The notes under the pieces: generated by a model
What the model was told of the DNA's origin: nothing
Database searches by the model: none
What the model saw: the letters and a program-made list of their open reading frames with translations, nothing else
In this document: piece after piece, positions 36,183 through 47,350 of the stretch
Numbering within the stretch: position 1 is the stretch's first letter
Layout of the letters: each line of letters starts with the position of its first letter
Assembly: GCA_009193035.1 (NCBI GenBank)
Contig: SWDT01000154.1
Coordinates: 186,001-250,000 of the forward strand
DNA: 64,000 nt
DNA from: Halicephalobus mephisto
Lineage: Eukaryota; Nematoda; Chromadorea; Rhabditida; Panagrolaimidae
Reading direction: 5' to 3'
Made by a program: the position numbers and the translations under genes

Positions 36183-36188
36183 CACCTG
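36183..36188 (+). promoter_or_regulatory. E-box CACCTG before a dead receptor
   Basis: Context AAAACCACCTGATGACCGTA, 95 bp upstream of the remnant ATG at 36278; spacing is retained although the coding part is broken. Confidence 0.5.
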
Positions 36189-36277
36189 ATGACCGTAGTA
36201 CTTTCAATTAACGAACCTTATAACGCACTTTGTGATCTTCAAACTCTTATTCAGCTGCAAGTAACATTGATTCCGAA

Positions 36278-36500
36278 AATGGATTCGAAAAACTTTCCTC
36301 AGAATACTCACGACTAATCCATCGTAAAAATTTCGTTATTTTCACTAATATAACGATCGGGATTACTATAATGATGGTTGCTATTTATTTCTGCGCGATA
36401 TTTGGGAAATAAAATCCAACAGTCTCAACGGTGAGTCAGAAATGCGAACAAACAATTTACGAAAAGCAACTTTTCAAAGAATGCAATATGTGAACTGTAG
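36278..36500 (+). pseudogene. Srh/Sri receptor remnant, internally deleted
   Basis: Begins ATG GAT TCG AAA like the paralogues (MDSKNFP). A frameshift follows, then in another frame comes NFVIFTNITIGITIMM and IYFCAIF, matching TM1 of the intact genes. After about 36420 the sequence resembles the C-terminal tail (NLRKATF, equivalent to the SLRRATF tail). Some 900 bp of coding sequence are missing. Confidence 0.65.
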
Positions 36501-36956
36501 ATTTTGATAATTGTTTTCATTGACATAATTGAGATTAATTAGAATAAATAAATAATTTATTAAATATAGATTGAATGCAAAAATATCGCACACCAGATGC
36601 TTTTCCAACATCGGATTTTACCTCCAGAAAAATTGTTGGAAAATAAATATTCAAATTGAAATTTAGCAAAAAGTTCGTCTCTCTTATTAATTATAGTAAC
36701 TCATTACTGCAATCGTTACAATCCGGATTCTAAACTTTTCTTTCATCTTCGAACAAGATTCACTTTCAACAACTATCATCTTTTACTTGTAAGAAGGAGT
36801 ATAATCATTACAAAGAAATTCAGAAACTTTATAATAAATTTTTATTTTCAAACAACAATGAAAATAATTTCAAATTATTAAATTGAATTCATGTGTTTGA
36901 AGTCTGTTGATTCTTAAAATATTAGTTTTTATCAAAAATACATTAAGAGTAACCAA

Positions 36957-37050
36957 AGAAATGAAATCTAATACAGTCACAAAATTGAATCCAAAATTAC
37001 AGGAAGAAAATCCATGGAAAGCAACCTTTCCAAGAGGACAATTGTAGATC
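36957..37050 (+). pseudogene. Srh/Sri receptor C-terminal remnant
   Basis: AAATCTAATACAGTCACAAA and the following bases encode KSNTVTKLNPKLQEE...WKATFPRGQ then a stop, clearly the tail of the 42.4 kb receptor (KSNTVIELNSKVEKG...RRATFPKG). The 3' flank that follows is also related to the 3' flanks of the intact genes. Confidence 0.65.
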
Positions 37051-38333
37051 ATAGATCATCATGAAAATGTTTCTTTCATTAAAACTGTTGGTGTGATATT
37101 GATTGAATAAATAATTTATTATTCACAAACTTAGGAGAAAAAGGTTACAAGCCAGGTGTTTAACACCATGTTTTTCTTTTAAATATGTTCTTGGAACACA
37201 TTTGTCTACAAGAGATACAACATGGGGAAACTGTTAGATCTAACTTATTTGTGATAATCCATCACTTTAATCAGTAAAGTAGATTCTAGTTTACTCTACA
37301 TGAAAATCAATCTGGTGTGAAACGTGTTATATAATATCTTGGTGGAATATGATCTTCTTGAAGATTTAAAAATTTCGAAACAAATTGACTTCAAAATAAC
37401 CATACAGATGATTTTAGATCAAACAACATAAACATATTAGCAGTTGTTAAGGTACTCATATTAAACCACCAAGCTTATCTACAAAAAGTAAACTTTAATT
37501 TTTGCTATCTTTGAGATTGGCTTATTTCAAACAATTTCTACCTCTTAGTTTCTTTACAAATTACAACCATTATCAAGAAATTGATTGCCTTCAGACCGGA
37601 ATGGTACTTTGAAATGAAAATAGAAATAATTTTAGATCATTATTTTGAATTCAATGTTTAAAAAATTATAATTTTTGTCATTTTCCAGACATGGTATCAA
37701 ATCAGAATTTACCCTTTGTTAATGACAGTTATAAAATTCATTTAGAAAAAAAGATGATCTTTGGCACCAGAAAAAAGCATTTTATTAATATTCATTGTAG
37801 TTATAATCGTTGTTTAAACAAGTGCAAAACTTCTAATTTCACTAAATCACATATAGAACAATTATTGAACTAATAGATTCAAATCAAGAATTTTTAACTT
37901 TTTTCATATAATTCATTTCTAGCAAGTTGCAATACAGACAAATCTTTCATAATAGTATGATTTATTAAAAATTACAAACAAGTGTAACATTTAGGTGTGC
38001 CACCAGATACTTCGCAGAGGACGATAGGTTATCACTATATTGATAAACGATGATCGTGGTTATTTTATATCAGGAATAATTAACAAAAGAATAGATGTCA
38101 TTCCTCCGTCACCGCGGTTAGATTGGAGCCGACTCAGAAGGAGATCAAAGATTAAACATACTTTTCTGTTTTTGTCAGACTGTTATCAAGCGGACTGACT
38201 AAGCGATGTGTTAGGCTTTCATATCTATATATATTGCATGGATCAAAATGAAAAAGTAATTTTTACTCATCAGTTAATTTTCTGAACTTAGAACCACTAT
38301 CCAGAGCATTTTAAGCTAACTTCGTAACAAAAT
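37051..38333. other. Receptor 3' flank duplicates and AT-rich intergenic DNA
   Basis: 37120-37300 resembles sequence after the stops of the 39.5 and 42.4 kb receptors (GTTAC--AGCC-AGGTGTT, TAGATCTTAC-type words), marking duplicated blocks. A 60-codon frame at 37691-37873 is unrecognised. Confidence 0.4.
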
Positions 38334-38339
38334 CACCTG
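38334..38339 (+). promoter_or_regulatory. E-box CACCTG upstream of the 38.4 kb receptor
   Basis: Context AAAATCACCTGCCAATTATA, 101 bp before the ATG at 38435. Confidence 0.65.
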
Positions 38340-38434
38340 CCAATTATAAAATCAGAAGAAAGCTAATGGCCTTCACAGTCCATTACATAAATGTGAGCTT
38401 TCATACAGCTGTAAAGTCCATTTGCTTTCCTAAG

Positions 38435-39484
38435 ATGAATTCTAGAGATTTTCCTCTAAAATATTTTTACAATAAATTCATCACGAATTTTTACATTGTC
38501 TTCACAAACGTAGCGACGGGCGTTGCTGTAGCGTTCATCCCTGTGTATTTCTATGTGATATTAACTCAATCCAAAACACTCGGGAACTTCAAATGGTTCT
38601 TGATAAACCAGAGTTTCTGGTTCTTGTGTTTAGAGATAGCCATGTGCTACTCCAAACCCTTGATTCTCACCCCTGCCGCTGCAGGGCTAACAATGGGTCC
38701 TCTAAGAGAAGTCGGAGACCATATGACATCTGTAATTTTTGTTTTCTTAATGATTATTCTTGCCATTTGTTCCATTGGTGGGGCCACTGTAACTTTAGCT
38801 TATCGCTATGCAGGATTGTTCCCTGGACTAATTAACAAAATATTTGCTTCAAAAAGTTCATTTATCGTTTATTTTTTAATTCATGTAGGATTCATTGTAT
38901 TTGTCGGCATCAAGGGTATGAAATACTTGACTATAAAAAGAGAAGAAATTATTTCCAATGCCCTGAATTACTCCCCAGTATTTGAGAAATTTATCGATGA
39001 GCCTACTTTTTTATTCATCGACAAAGATATCTCTATATCGGCTGCTCATACGTTATTTTATTCTCTTATACTTATAATGTGTATAATAATAGTTATTGGG
39101 ATGTTTTTGTTTTATAAGATTATCCACATGAAAACTGCAACTTTGACATCGAAAACCCAGAGAAATTTGCTTCTGAGTGCCACTGCACAAGGAGTAATAA
39201 CTTGTGTGTTATTGTTTTGTCCAATAATGATCCTCACTGGGGGAATTGCGTTTGAACGAGCTTATGCTGGACCTATATTCATGGTTGTGTTATGCGGAAT
39301 GTCGCTACATGCAGTGGTAGAGATGGCAGCTACTATGTGTTTTGTATCACCGTATAGAAGGTTCTTCATCAGATTATTTCGCAAGTGGCTGGGGAAGACA
39401 GATACTCGGTCCGTTACGATTTCCCATATGAGCCAGAAGTCTGTGTATGGAAATTCGCGGAGAGCAACCGTTGTAAGAGCATGA
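38435..39484 (+). CDS. Srh/Sri-type serpentine chemoreceptor, single exon
   Basis: 349 residues from ATG 38435; an in-frame ATG at 38366 would add 23 residues. The later start is chosen because the 62.8 kb paralogue starts at the same point after a shared leader (ACAGCTGTAAAGTCCATTTG), and because the E-box spacing fits. Seven hydrophobic segments, LGNFKWFLINQSFWFL, LTPAAAGLTMG, TLAYRYAGLFPG, SKTQRNLLLSATAQG, SLHAVVEMAATM, PYRRFF and a tail ending SRRATVVRA. Closest relative is the 3.9 kb gene on the other strand. Part of a tandem series with remnants at 36-37 kb and the intact gene at 41.4 kb. Confidence 0.88.
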   Translation: MNSRDFPLKYFYNKFITNFYIVFTNVATGVAVAFIPVYFYVILTQSKTLGNFKWFLINQSFWFLCLEIAMCYSKPLILTPAAAGLTMGPLREVGDHMTSVIFVFLMIILAICSIGGATVTLAYRYAGLFPGLINKIFASKSSFIVYFLIHVGFIVFVGIKGMKYLTIKREEIISNALNYSPVFEKFIDEPTFLFIDKDISISAAHTLFYSLILIMCIIIVIGMFLFYKIIHMKTATLTSKTQRNLLLSATAQGVITCVLLFCPIMILTGGIAFERAYAGPIFMVVLCGMSLHAVVEMAATMCFVSPYRRFFIRLFRKWLGKTDTRSVTISHMSQKSVYGNSRRATVVRA

Positions 39485-39906
39485 CGTACATGTGGTAAAA
39501 TTTAACATTGTCTAAATTGACGTGGTTGATATTACTGTAACTTTATAGATAATTTATAAGGTACAAAGTAAGCGCCAAAATACATCGAGTAGATTTTCAC
39601 CAAACATCTGGATTTTCCGGGAAAAGGTTACTACAACCTAGGTGTTCAAAATAGAATCTAAGAAAATTTCTAGATCTTACGGTACTTCGAATAACCCACA
39701 ATTTCAATAAAGATCTGAACATCAATGCTTTTTATCTTGGAAAACGCCGTGTGGTTCGGAAGCGCTGTCTCTTAGTATTCCGATGTTTGAAGTATTTAAT
39801 CCTTAACTTAATCAGTATATCACACCATTAAGATAAGAATATGTTTCAACAAAAGCAATTTTTGCTATCAAAGGCGATTGTGAGAAAAGTTAATTCAACT
39901 TGAAAG
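39485..39906. other. 3' flank of receptor
   Basis: AT-rich; contains words shared with the flanks at 37.1 and 42.5 kb (AGATCTTACGGTACT). No gene seen. Confidence 0.4.
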
Positions 39907-40838
39907 ATGTTTTCTCCATTGATTTTTCTTATTCCTCTGTTATATCTCTCAACATATACTGATCCAAGTCCCATTTGTCCTCAGATTTACACTATCTTCT
40001 ATAGACTCCAAATTGTGTTATGAATGAAACTAATAATTTCCAGAATTCACAATACAAATGTAAACTCAACGGTGGTTCCTATCTTCCAATTGTGAAAGAT
40101 GGATTTACAAATTTCTACCTCAGAGAACTGATCAGACAAAGTAATTTCAACAATATTTGGCTGGGGGCAACTAACCCTAAAGGAGGAGAAACTTGTGGAG
40201 TATGGTATTGGACTATCAGTTACGAAATTGTATCTTTTACTGATTGAGCTCCAAATCAGCCGTCTGGAAGTGGATATTTGGTGTTCAATGTTAGCAATAG
40301 TTACACATGGTATTCCGAAGACTGTAATAGCATGCTATTATCTATTTGCTAAGTTCCTGCGTATTACCTGAATTGTGATCAAGGATGGACTTTTTCCAAC
40401 GAAGCCCAGATGTGTTACAAATTATATATTGACCAAATGACCTTTGATGCAGCTGAAGATTACTGTCAGAGTGTAGAAGCACACTTGACTTCAATCCACA
40501 GCGATATGAAAAACGAATTTATCATTAATGTTGCAAAGTATGGGATGACAGTGAGCTTCACCTTAGTGTATGAAAGCGGTGTTTGAATCGGTATTTACCA
40601 GAAAGCGGCAACGTCTACCAACTCGTGGATATGGACAGATGGCACAGCTCTATATTATGCAAACTGGAGTGAATTTAATGGTACATTAACTACATCAGAA
40701 AGTTCATCACGATGGATTACTGTGCTTCATGCAGATCCTGTTGAAAACTACGACGGTTACAAGAAGTGGGGAGCACACATTCCGGGAACTGTACCCTTAG
40801 CAAGAGGATTTGTATGCAAAAAGACATTAAAAAAGTAG
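39907..40838 (+). pseudogene. Two-domain C-type lectin with three in-frame stops
   Basis: A signal-peptide frame starts at 39907 (MFSPLIFLIPLLYLSTYT...ICPQIY) and must shift frame near 39990-40015 to enter the lectin frame. From 40020 to the terminal TAG at 40838 a single frame encodes two C-type lectin domains without indels. Domain 1 has YKCKLNGGSYLPIV and WLGATNPKGGETC; domain 2 has NCDQGWTFSNEAQMCYK, AEDYCQSVEAHLTSI, WIWTDGTALYYANW and a closing ARGFVCKK. Stops are TGA 40245, TAA 40350 and TGA 40584. Both TGA codons stand where the family has Trp. Probably a young pseudogene of a secreted lectin; a truncated relative lies at 14.7 kb. Confidence 0.75.
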
Positions 40839-41254
40839 TATACATTACTCAAGTTAGTTATCATAAAGAAACTTTATATGAGAAATTTGAAAAGATTGTT
40901 TTTAAATAAACGAGAAAAGTAATTTGCTTTTGTCAAGATTCTTCATTGCATTTGGATAACATTAAAGTAGTTATACAAACTTTGAGATTTTTTCAACATC
41001 TATCAGATGTTTTCGACGTTTCTCAAAATCAACAAATTCAAAATTCTATATTTGGTCCTCGCTGGAAAATTCAAAAAATTGTCTCAAGATGATTTTTCAA
41101 AATGTTATAACAAATATCCTAGTTTTTATGATATGATTGGTTAGAAATTTGCAGCAAAAGTGGGTGTTTTTTTCAGCAAAAACCACGTTGGTGTTTAACT
41201 TTAGTTGTACTTTATGCTAATCATATCTTAAATTTAACTAATGACAAGAAAAAT
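40839..41254. other. Intergenic stretch
   Basis: AT-rich DNA between the dead lectin and the next receptor. Nothing recognised. Confidence 0.35.
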
Positions 41255-41260
41255 CACCTG
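41255..41260 (+). promoter_or_regulatory. E-box CACCTG upstream of the 41.4 kb receptor
   Basis: Context AAAAATCACCTGGCAACTAT, 97 bp before the ATG at 41352. Confidence 0.65.
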
Positions 41261-41351
41261 GCAACTATAGTAACGGCTCAATTATCAAATTTTAAGACAT
41301 ATTCTACAACCGCTAAACTTTTTCTCAATTATAAAAGACACTATTTGGAAA

Positions 41352-42401
41352 ATGGACCCTAGAGATTTCCCTCTGGAATATTTTTACGACGAATCCATCA
41401 CAAATTTCTACGTCGTCTTCACAAATGTGACAACGGTGATGACTGTAGTATTCATGCCTGTTTATTTCTATGTGATATTTACTCAATCCAAAACACTCGG
41501 GAACTTCAAATGGTTCTTGTTAAACCACAGTTTCTGGTTCCTAAGTCTGGAGATAGCCATGTGTCTTTCTAAACCTTTACTTCTCAACCCCGCTGCTGGT
41601 GGAATCATGCTTGGACCGTTAAGAAAGTCTGGAAACCATATACTTTCTATATGCATTACTGTGCTGGTATGCGTATTGTCTCTTTTCTCCGTAGGAGGTG
41701 CCTCAATAACCTTAGCTTATCGCTATGCAGGATTGTTCCCTGGACTAATTAGCAAGATATTTGCTTCAAAAAATTCATTTATTGTTTATTTCTTGCTCCA
41801 TGTGGGATTTGTTTTATTCTTCGGAAGTTTGGGTGTACATTTCTCTTCTATGAAAAGAGAAGACATTGTTGCTGATGCTCTGGCATATGCTCCGGTATTA
41901 AAAAAATTTGTTAATGAATCCACCTTTATGTTTTTCAAAAAAGATATCTCCAGAGGAGTTATTGCTATTTTATTTTTCACTCTTATAGCTATTGTAGGTC
42001 TAATATTGGTTGTAGGAACTTTTTTATTCCGTAAAATCCGTCGCACGAACACAATGACGATGAATTCAAAAACTCAGAAAAACTTACTCGTGAGTGCAAG
42101 CGTACAAGCAGCTATAACTTTTGTATTGTTGTTTTGTCCGATTTTAATCTTTACCTCAGGAATGATTTTTGAACTACCATATTCCGGACCGAGATTCGCG
42201 ATTATGCTGTGTGTGATGTCAATGCATGCGATAACGGAAATGGTGGCTACTATGTTTTTCGTCTTACCGTACAGGAGATTCTTTATGGGATTGTTTAAAA
42301 AATTATTCGAGAAAGTGGGACTGAAATCTAATACAGTCATAGAATTGAATTCAAAAGTGGAGAAAGGAAGTTTACGGAGAGCTACCTTCCCAAAAGGGTG
42401 A
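41352..42401 (+). CDS. Srh/Sri-type serpentine chemoreceptor, single exon
   Basis: 349 residues beginning MDPRDFPLEYFYDESITNFY. Same layout as the 38.4 kb gene but more diverged: LGNFKWFLLNHSFWFLSLE, LNPAAGGIMLG, TLAYRYAGLFPG, NSKTQKNLLVSASVQ, SMHAITEMVATM, LPYRRFF and a tail ending RRATFPKG. The TLAYRYAGLFPGLIS segment and its DNA are nearly identical to the 38.4 kb gene while flanking segments differ, which suggests local gene conversion. Role inferred as a chemosensory GPCR. Confidence 0.88.
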   Translation: MDPRDFPLEYFYDESITNFYVVFTNVTTVMTVVFMPVYFYVIFTQSKTLGNFKWFLLNHSFWFLSLEIAMCLSKPLLLNPAAGGIMLGPLRKSGNHILSICITVLVCVLSLFSVGGASITLAYRYAGLFPGLISKIFASKNSFIVYFLLHVGFVLFFGSLGVHFSSMKREDIVADALAYAPVLKKFVNESTFMFFKKDISRGVIAILFFTLIAIVGLILVVGTFLFRKIRRTNTMTMNSKTQKNLLVSASVQAAITFVLLFCPILIFTSGMIFELPYSGPRFAIMLCVMSMHAITEMVATMFFVLPYRRFFMGLFKKLFEKVGLKSNTVIELNSKVEKGSLRRATFPKG

Positions 42402-43112
42402 TTTGCTAACTGTAAAATTCGATGGTAACATTTCTTTGATTTATATCACTGGTACCATGTTTGTTGAATAAATAACTCATTATATACAAATTAAAAACTG
42501 AAAAAGTGTCAACTAAAGTTTCTCTAAATTCCAAACTATACTTTCAGAAACGTTATTAAAAAATAGATATCCAAAGTAAATACAACATTACGAAATTGGT
42601 AGATCTTACGGTACTCACGATAATCCTCCATTTTAATTAGCAAAATATAGATTTTCATTTTTTATTTTAACAGTCCCTTGTCAAACAAGTGCTGCATTCT
42701 AGTGCTTTGATGAAATATGATTTTCTTGAAGAAAATCAGAATTCGAAACATTCTGACTTTCAAAACAACAATCGAAATAATTCCAGATCTAATTTAAACC
42801 AATATATAAAATACTGAAGTATATTATCAATTTTAAATACATTATTTTAAATCCTTTTTTTAATTTTCTAAAGATATGTAAAAAGTTAAACAGAAGAAAT
42901 TCCTGTTGTAAGAATAATAACAACTAATCATTATCTGAAGTACCGAAAAATATATGCAAGTCAGCGGAATGAAATTTGCACTCTTCGAATTGACTTTCGT
43001 GATAAGCTATCGGTTATTAGCTCTGTACAATCGATCAATCGAATGCATTCCGTGATCATTGCCATTTATTGATTATTTTTGACTCTCATTAATTAAATAT
43101 ACCTCACTTTGT
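42402..43112. other. Intergenic stretch
   Basis: AT-rich. The first 250 bp are related to other receptor 3' flanks (GATCTTACGGTACTCACGAT). No gene seen. Confidence 0.35.
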
Positions 43113-45003
43113 ATGAAAATGATCTGGAGATATTGCGATGGCCGTAAATGTAACCTAGGATGGGGATATAATGAATCTTTGGAGAAATTGGTACCTATTG
43201 CAGACCAGCCTTCGAGTATTACAATGGAGGACAAAAAAGAATGGTGGTATTCTGTCTATTCTTTGTCGTCAACCAATATTCCATATTGGGCAAGTTTCTT
43301 TTTGCCAACGGATTTCATAATAGAAAGTTTAGTATCTTATAAATCTCTTATTAGAACCGAGCTGCAAAAAAGTGCTGGACTTCAGGATCATCTTCGATGA
43401 TGATAAATATTGGCATGTTCACTGTTGCCTTAGCAGGCAAAGAAAAGGATCCGAGAAGTTCCCAAAATATCCACCCAACTGCAGTCATTTTGTCAAATGG
43501 ATTGAATATGGTGTTCATTTGTGGGTACAGTTCTCAAAACTGGGGTTTCCAAAGGAAGAGAACAAGGTGGGGTTTATTATCATTAACTCTATTATCATAA
43601 TGAACAATATAATTTAACTTCTGAAAAATATTTAAAAACATATTGTTAATTCCGACAATTCGCAAAAATAAGCACATTAATAGTAAATTTAGGGATTTTT
43701 TATTTACTCTACTAAATATAATTCTTTTCAGATATGTGACTTATTTAAAACAAGAAATTTGAGTGCAGACCAGAAAAAATCCCAATGTAAGGTTTTGATC
43801 AACTATAACGAAACCAGAAAAATATCACTCGAATACCTCATAGAGTTTATGGAGAAACTGGAGCAAGAAAAACATTCTGCATATGATATTCCTGTTCTTT
43901 TTGGATGTGAAGACTTGACTGAGAACTTTCGAAAAACAATAATCAAGAACCAAAGTGAATTCGGGCTTTTTCTCTCAATTCTCTATTGTGTTTATCGGAA
44001 AATGGAAATGAAGATGGAAAGAGCTGGATATTTACACATTCTTCCGGACTTAGAATTTACAGAAAAATCATTTGTTAAAATCGGCGTTAATCTCGAGAAC
44101 GCTAAAAAAGATTACAAATTAATGGATAGAAGCGATTTCCTGAAAATGTATCCAGTGTTGAAGACACTTTTCTTTTGTTACACTGACTACATCAGATTTT
44201 CAATGAAATATGAGATTGACATGTATGAAGGGGAAGATCTTCCGGGAGTTTTCAGTGAAATGGAACCGTGGCTCAGACAATTGAATATCTGGTTTTTATC
44301 AAATGTGAATGGGAAATGGATAAACTGTATGAAGTCCTTTATCGGCGTTCCTTCTGGTTGTGAACAAATTACTCAAATACTTCGAGAAACAACCAAGTTC
44401 AACACCTTTCCAGAAATCAAAGATGATAAAGTAGTTGAGCCTTACATCGGGATCGCAGATAACACGAAGATTCTATTTGGATTTGTCAGCATGGAAGGGG
44501 CTGAAGCAGATGAAATCCCAAATGACTCGAATGTGTTCAAATCAGAATGCCCAAAAGAGTGCACTCAGGATTTAAAAAAATGGATATGTATTAAATGTGG
44601 GGAATTTGTCTCTATAAAAGAAATGACTTTATTTTGCTCTTGTGGGTCCAAGAAATACAAAGAAAAAGTTCTTATTTGTCATCATCCAAGCCATCGTCAG
44701 CAAAAAGTTAATGAAAAACAAGATGCAAAAAATGAATTTCAATCTTCAGTTTCGAAAAAAAGAGAAATACCACATGAAACATTCAATGATGACAATCTCC
44801 TTCCTCTAATCCACGAACGACTCAAACAAATCCAAGATAGAGATAAAGAGGCCACTGCTCCGAAAATCCACATCGCCATTGATTATCTTCAATCAAAAAA
44901 CAAGAGCGAAGAAGAAATCAAGAACATTCTAAGAGATCTTAAAGATGAAGATCTTGATAGTCATATTGAACATTTCATTAAATTGTACTTAGATAAAAAA
45001 TAA
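43113..45003 (+). CDS. Unrecognised protein with a zinc-ribbon-like Cys cluster, one frame break
   Basis: Two exons, about 43113-43566 and 43732-45003, joined in phase 0 (AACAAG|GTGGGG ... TTTTCAG|ATATGT), giving about 575 residues. Exon 1 needs a one-base skip within the six-A run near 43362, where the frame ending RTELQ must pass into VLDFRIIFDDDKYWHVH. This is either a homopolymer error or a real frameshift. Exon 2 has a Cys cluster WICIKCGEF...LFCSCGSKKY...ICHHPSHR that may bind zinc, then a Lys/Glu-rich C-terminus (EEEIKNILRDLKDEDLDSHI) with helical character. Exon 1 is Trp/Tyr-rich. I recognise no family. The start at 43113 is the first ATG; upstream exons are possible. Confidence 0.5.
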
Positions 45004-45117
45004 CTAATTGAATCACCACCTATGTGAATTTCCTAAATATGTTAATTTTCAATGTTTCAATATAAATTTATTGTATAATAATTACCACTTAAAGAGTGAC
45101 TAAAGGGTTCAGATAGT

Positions 45118-45318
45118 TTACTCTGGTAAATTATTAATCGTTTTATAAAGTTCAAAATTGGAAAACAAAGCAAAATCTCCACATGAATTACAAACTATAG
45201 ATGCAAAGCTGCAACTGTAGATTTCAAAATCGAATTGGTTATCAAAAGTAAGTTCTGTTAATTGGAACGTTACTTGATTTTCTGCTGTGAAATCAATTAC
45301 AAGATAAAAAAGCAACAA
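45118..45318 (-). CDS. Candidate secreted small protein, start codon unclear
   Basis: The frame continues upstream without a stop to about 45350 (IIIFLEQLCLLLFYLVIDFTAENQ), which looks like a signal peptide, but the natural start position reads ATA, not ATG. The mature part has three Cys (SCSFASIVCNSC) and ends YKTINNLPE. Could be a dead or spliced gene; family unknown. Confidence 0.25.
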   Translation of the reverse strand: MLLFYLVIDFTAENQVTFQLTELTFDNQFDFEIYSCSFASIVCNSCGDFALFSNFELYKTINNLPE

Positions 45319-45724
45319 ACAGAGCTGCTCAAGAAATATAATAATTTTTCTTATCTTTTACACCATGATAATGTGATACATTGGGTTTTTAATCTCTGTG
45401 GTGTTCTTTTCTTATAAATATTGAAATGAGATTGGTTAAAATGTTTTTTCAGCACGATCATGAAAACGCGACACTTTTGAGTCTTTAACAATACTATAAA
45501 ATCATCGAGAATATTGACAATGGATCAAAAAAATCTAGGTTACTAACCAATTAGATACTATAATCCTTTATATTCATGATTGTAAAAAAGAAATAAACAA
45601 TAAATAGTGTTTGCCAATACAGTAGAAACCTATAATCTTTATATATATATGAAACGGATGTCCCAGCAAAGAAGAAACGTCCTTTACTTCGCATTTACTC
45701 CATAGAAATCTTACTCGAACAATT

Positions 45725-47302
45725 TTACCTAGATTTAAATATATAAACAAAGTTAACTATCGGAGTTATCGGATTAGATTGAAAACTCCACTTTGTAATA
45801 AATTTCCTATAAGGAGAGACGAAATACAATGTAGCTATTGCGTCAACGGGGAAATGAATACAATTTAGACACAGAGCCACAACTAGAAAAGATTCAGTGT
45901 TTCCGATCTCAAAGCAGATGAAAATTATGTAACAATACGGAGCCAGAATCAATAATGAACAAGTGAGAGTCATTTGAGCAATGGCACTGATTATGAGTGA
46001 CTTTTGAACCTTGTCGTTGACATACTGAGCTCTGTGATTGACATTTACACGGTAGAGAAACAATAGTATAACACAAATAAACAAAATATTCGTTATAGTC
46101 ATGATAGAAGCCCCAATAAGTAAGAAGATCCTGATTTTACGGTGGTCCATGTATAAGAAACTTGATAAGTTTACAAAGTACTGGAAATCTTGGTCTTTCT
46201 GCACCGGTTCTTGACGTAATTCTATGTTGGTAAATGTCAACATGGGGAAGGTGATTACGATAATCGTCAAGTTGAAGATGATATGGAGAAACAACAGCAA
46301 AAAGTGCTTCCTTTTATGGCAAATGACTTGCTGCCATTGCATGGGGAAAATTACGATATATCGGCTGAACATGGTCATTATTACACCCATGACTGAATTG
46401 ACCGTAAAAATGAGGAATAGAGTGACTAATATGACGGTTGTCTTGAAATCAGTATAAGAGAAAACTCCGATTTGATAAACTGCAAAGGTAATTTTCATTC
46501 GTTAAATTAGCTATGAATAAGGTAAAAAATAAATAGATTTCGATGATAGAGAGTATTATCTACGAAAAGATTTGTTTTACTACTGTCAAAATTTCAGAAA
46601 ATTGTTATGTTCGTTTCTTAAAATCTAGATAAAATTTCGAAAAAGATGTTATTTTGATGTTATCTGTAAAATATTTTAAATAATTTAGATAAATAATGAT
46701 TTTTTAAAAATTCAATGCAGCATGTCAAATTAAAAGAATTTTAATTTAGTTATGTGCAAATTACGTGGTAATAACCTGTCGAAAATACTTGAATTACCTT
46801 ATATTGTGCAAAAATGGACATTTTTATCAAATTCGTTTTGCTTATGTTAAAATTCCGCTTATGTTGTTGAATAAGGTTGTTTTTTATTCAATCAAGAATG
46901 ATTACTACGGAAAAAGTGCTAATGGGCATTACAAAAGCCCTTCCGACTTTTCTACAAGTCGGTAAAATACATTGTTGTTAGTTAAAAACACACTCGACAA
47001 TATTCCTACATGTGATTTAAATATAATAAAATAATTTTCACTTTAATAAGAATCTACTCACCTGCGGCATATGGTGACAACGGAACAAATTTGACAATTC
47101 CCAGCAGTGTTTCTTGACAAAAACACCACAGAGAATGATTCAATATCAGCCACTTGAAGTTCCCAATCTGTTTAGATTGTGTCAGAATGACATAAAACAA
47201 TACAGGAGCTAACATGAACGTAATAATCAATGTGAAATAAGAAAAATAAACATAAAATTGAACAAGAAACGAATCCGGCACAAGGGCCAATATTCCGGGC
47301 AT
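45725..47302 (-). CDS. Srh/Sri-type serpentine chemoreceptor, two exons
   Basis: Exons 47062-47302 and 45725-46479 (331 residues). The donor GCAG|GTGAGT and acceptor TTTGCAG|TTTATC give a phase-1 join reading LSPYAAVYQIG. Homologous to the 5.2 kb gene along its length: IGNFKWLILNHSLWCF, MTMFSRYIVIFP, KVQKSLIISAIAQM and PYRKFI. The C-terminal tail is short (about 25 residues) compared with the 5.2 kb gene. An ACCTG word (TACCTG, 54 bp upstream) stands where the 5.2 kb gene has CACCTG. Chemosensory GPCR by family. Confidence 0.82.
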
Positions 47303-47350
47303 ATTCGTCTGTATGCTTAGATGTAGATAAATTGTACAAAAACCAAAAGG

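Noticed and set aside
43372..43566. T-box-like pattern in exon 1 of the 43.1 kb gene (KWIEYGVHLWVQFSKL)
   Set aside because: The N-terminal T-box blocks and the following KLTNN segment are absent; the next exon does not fit.
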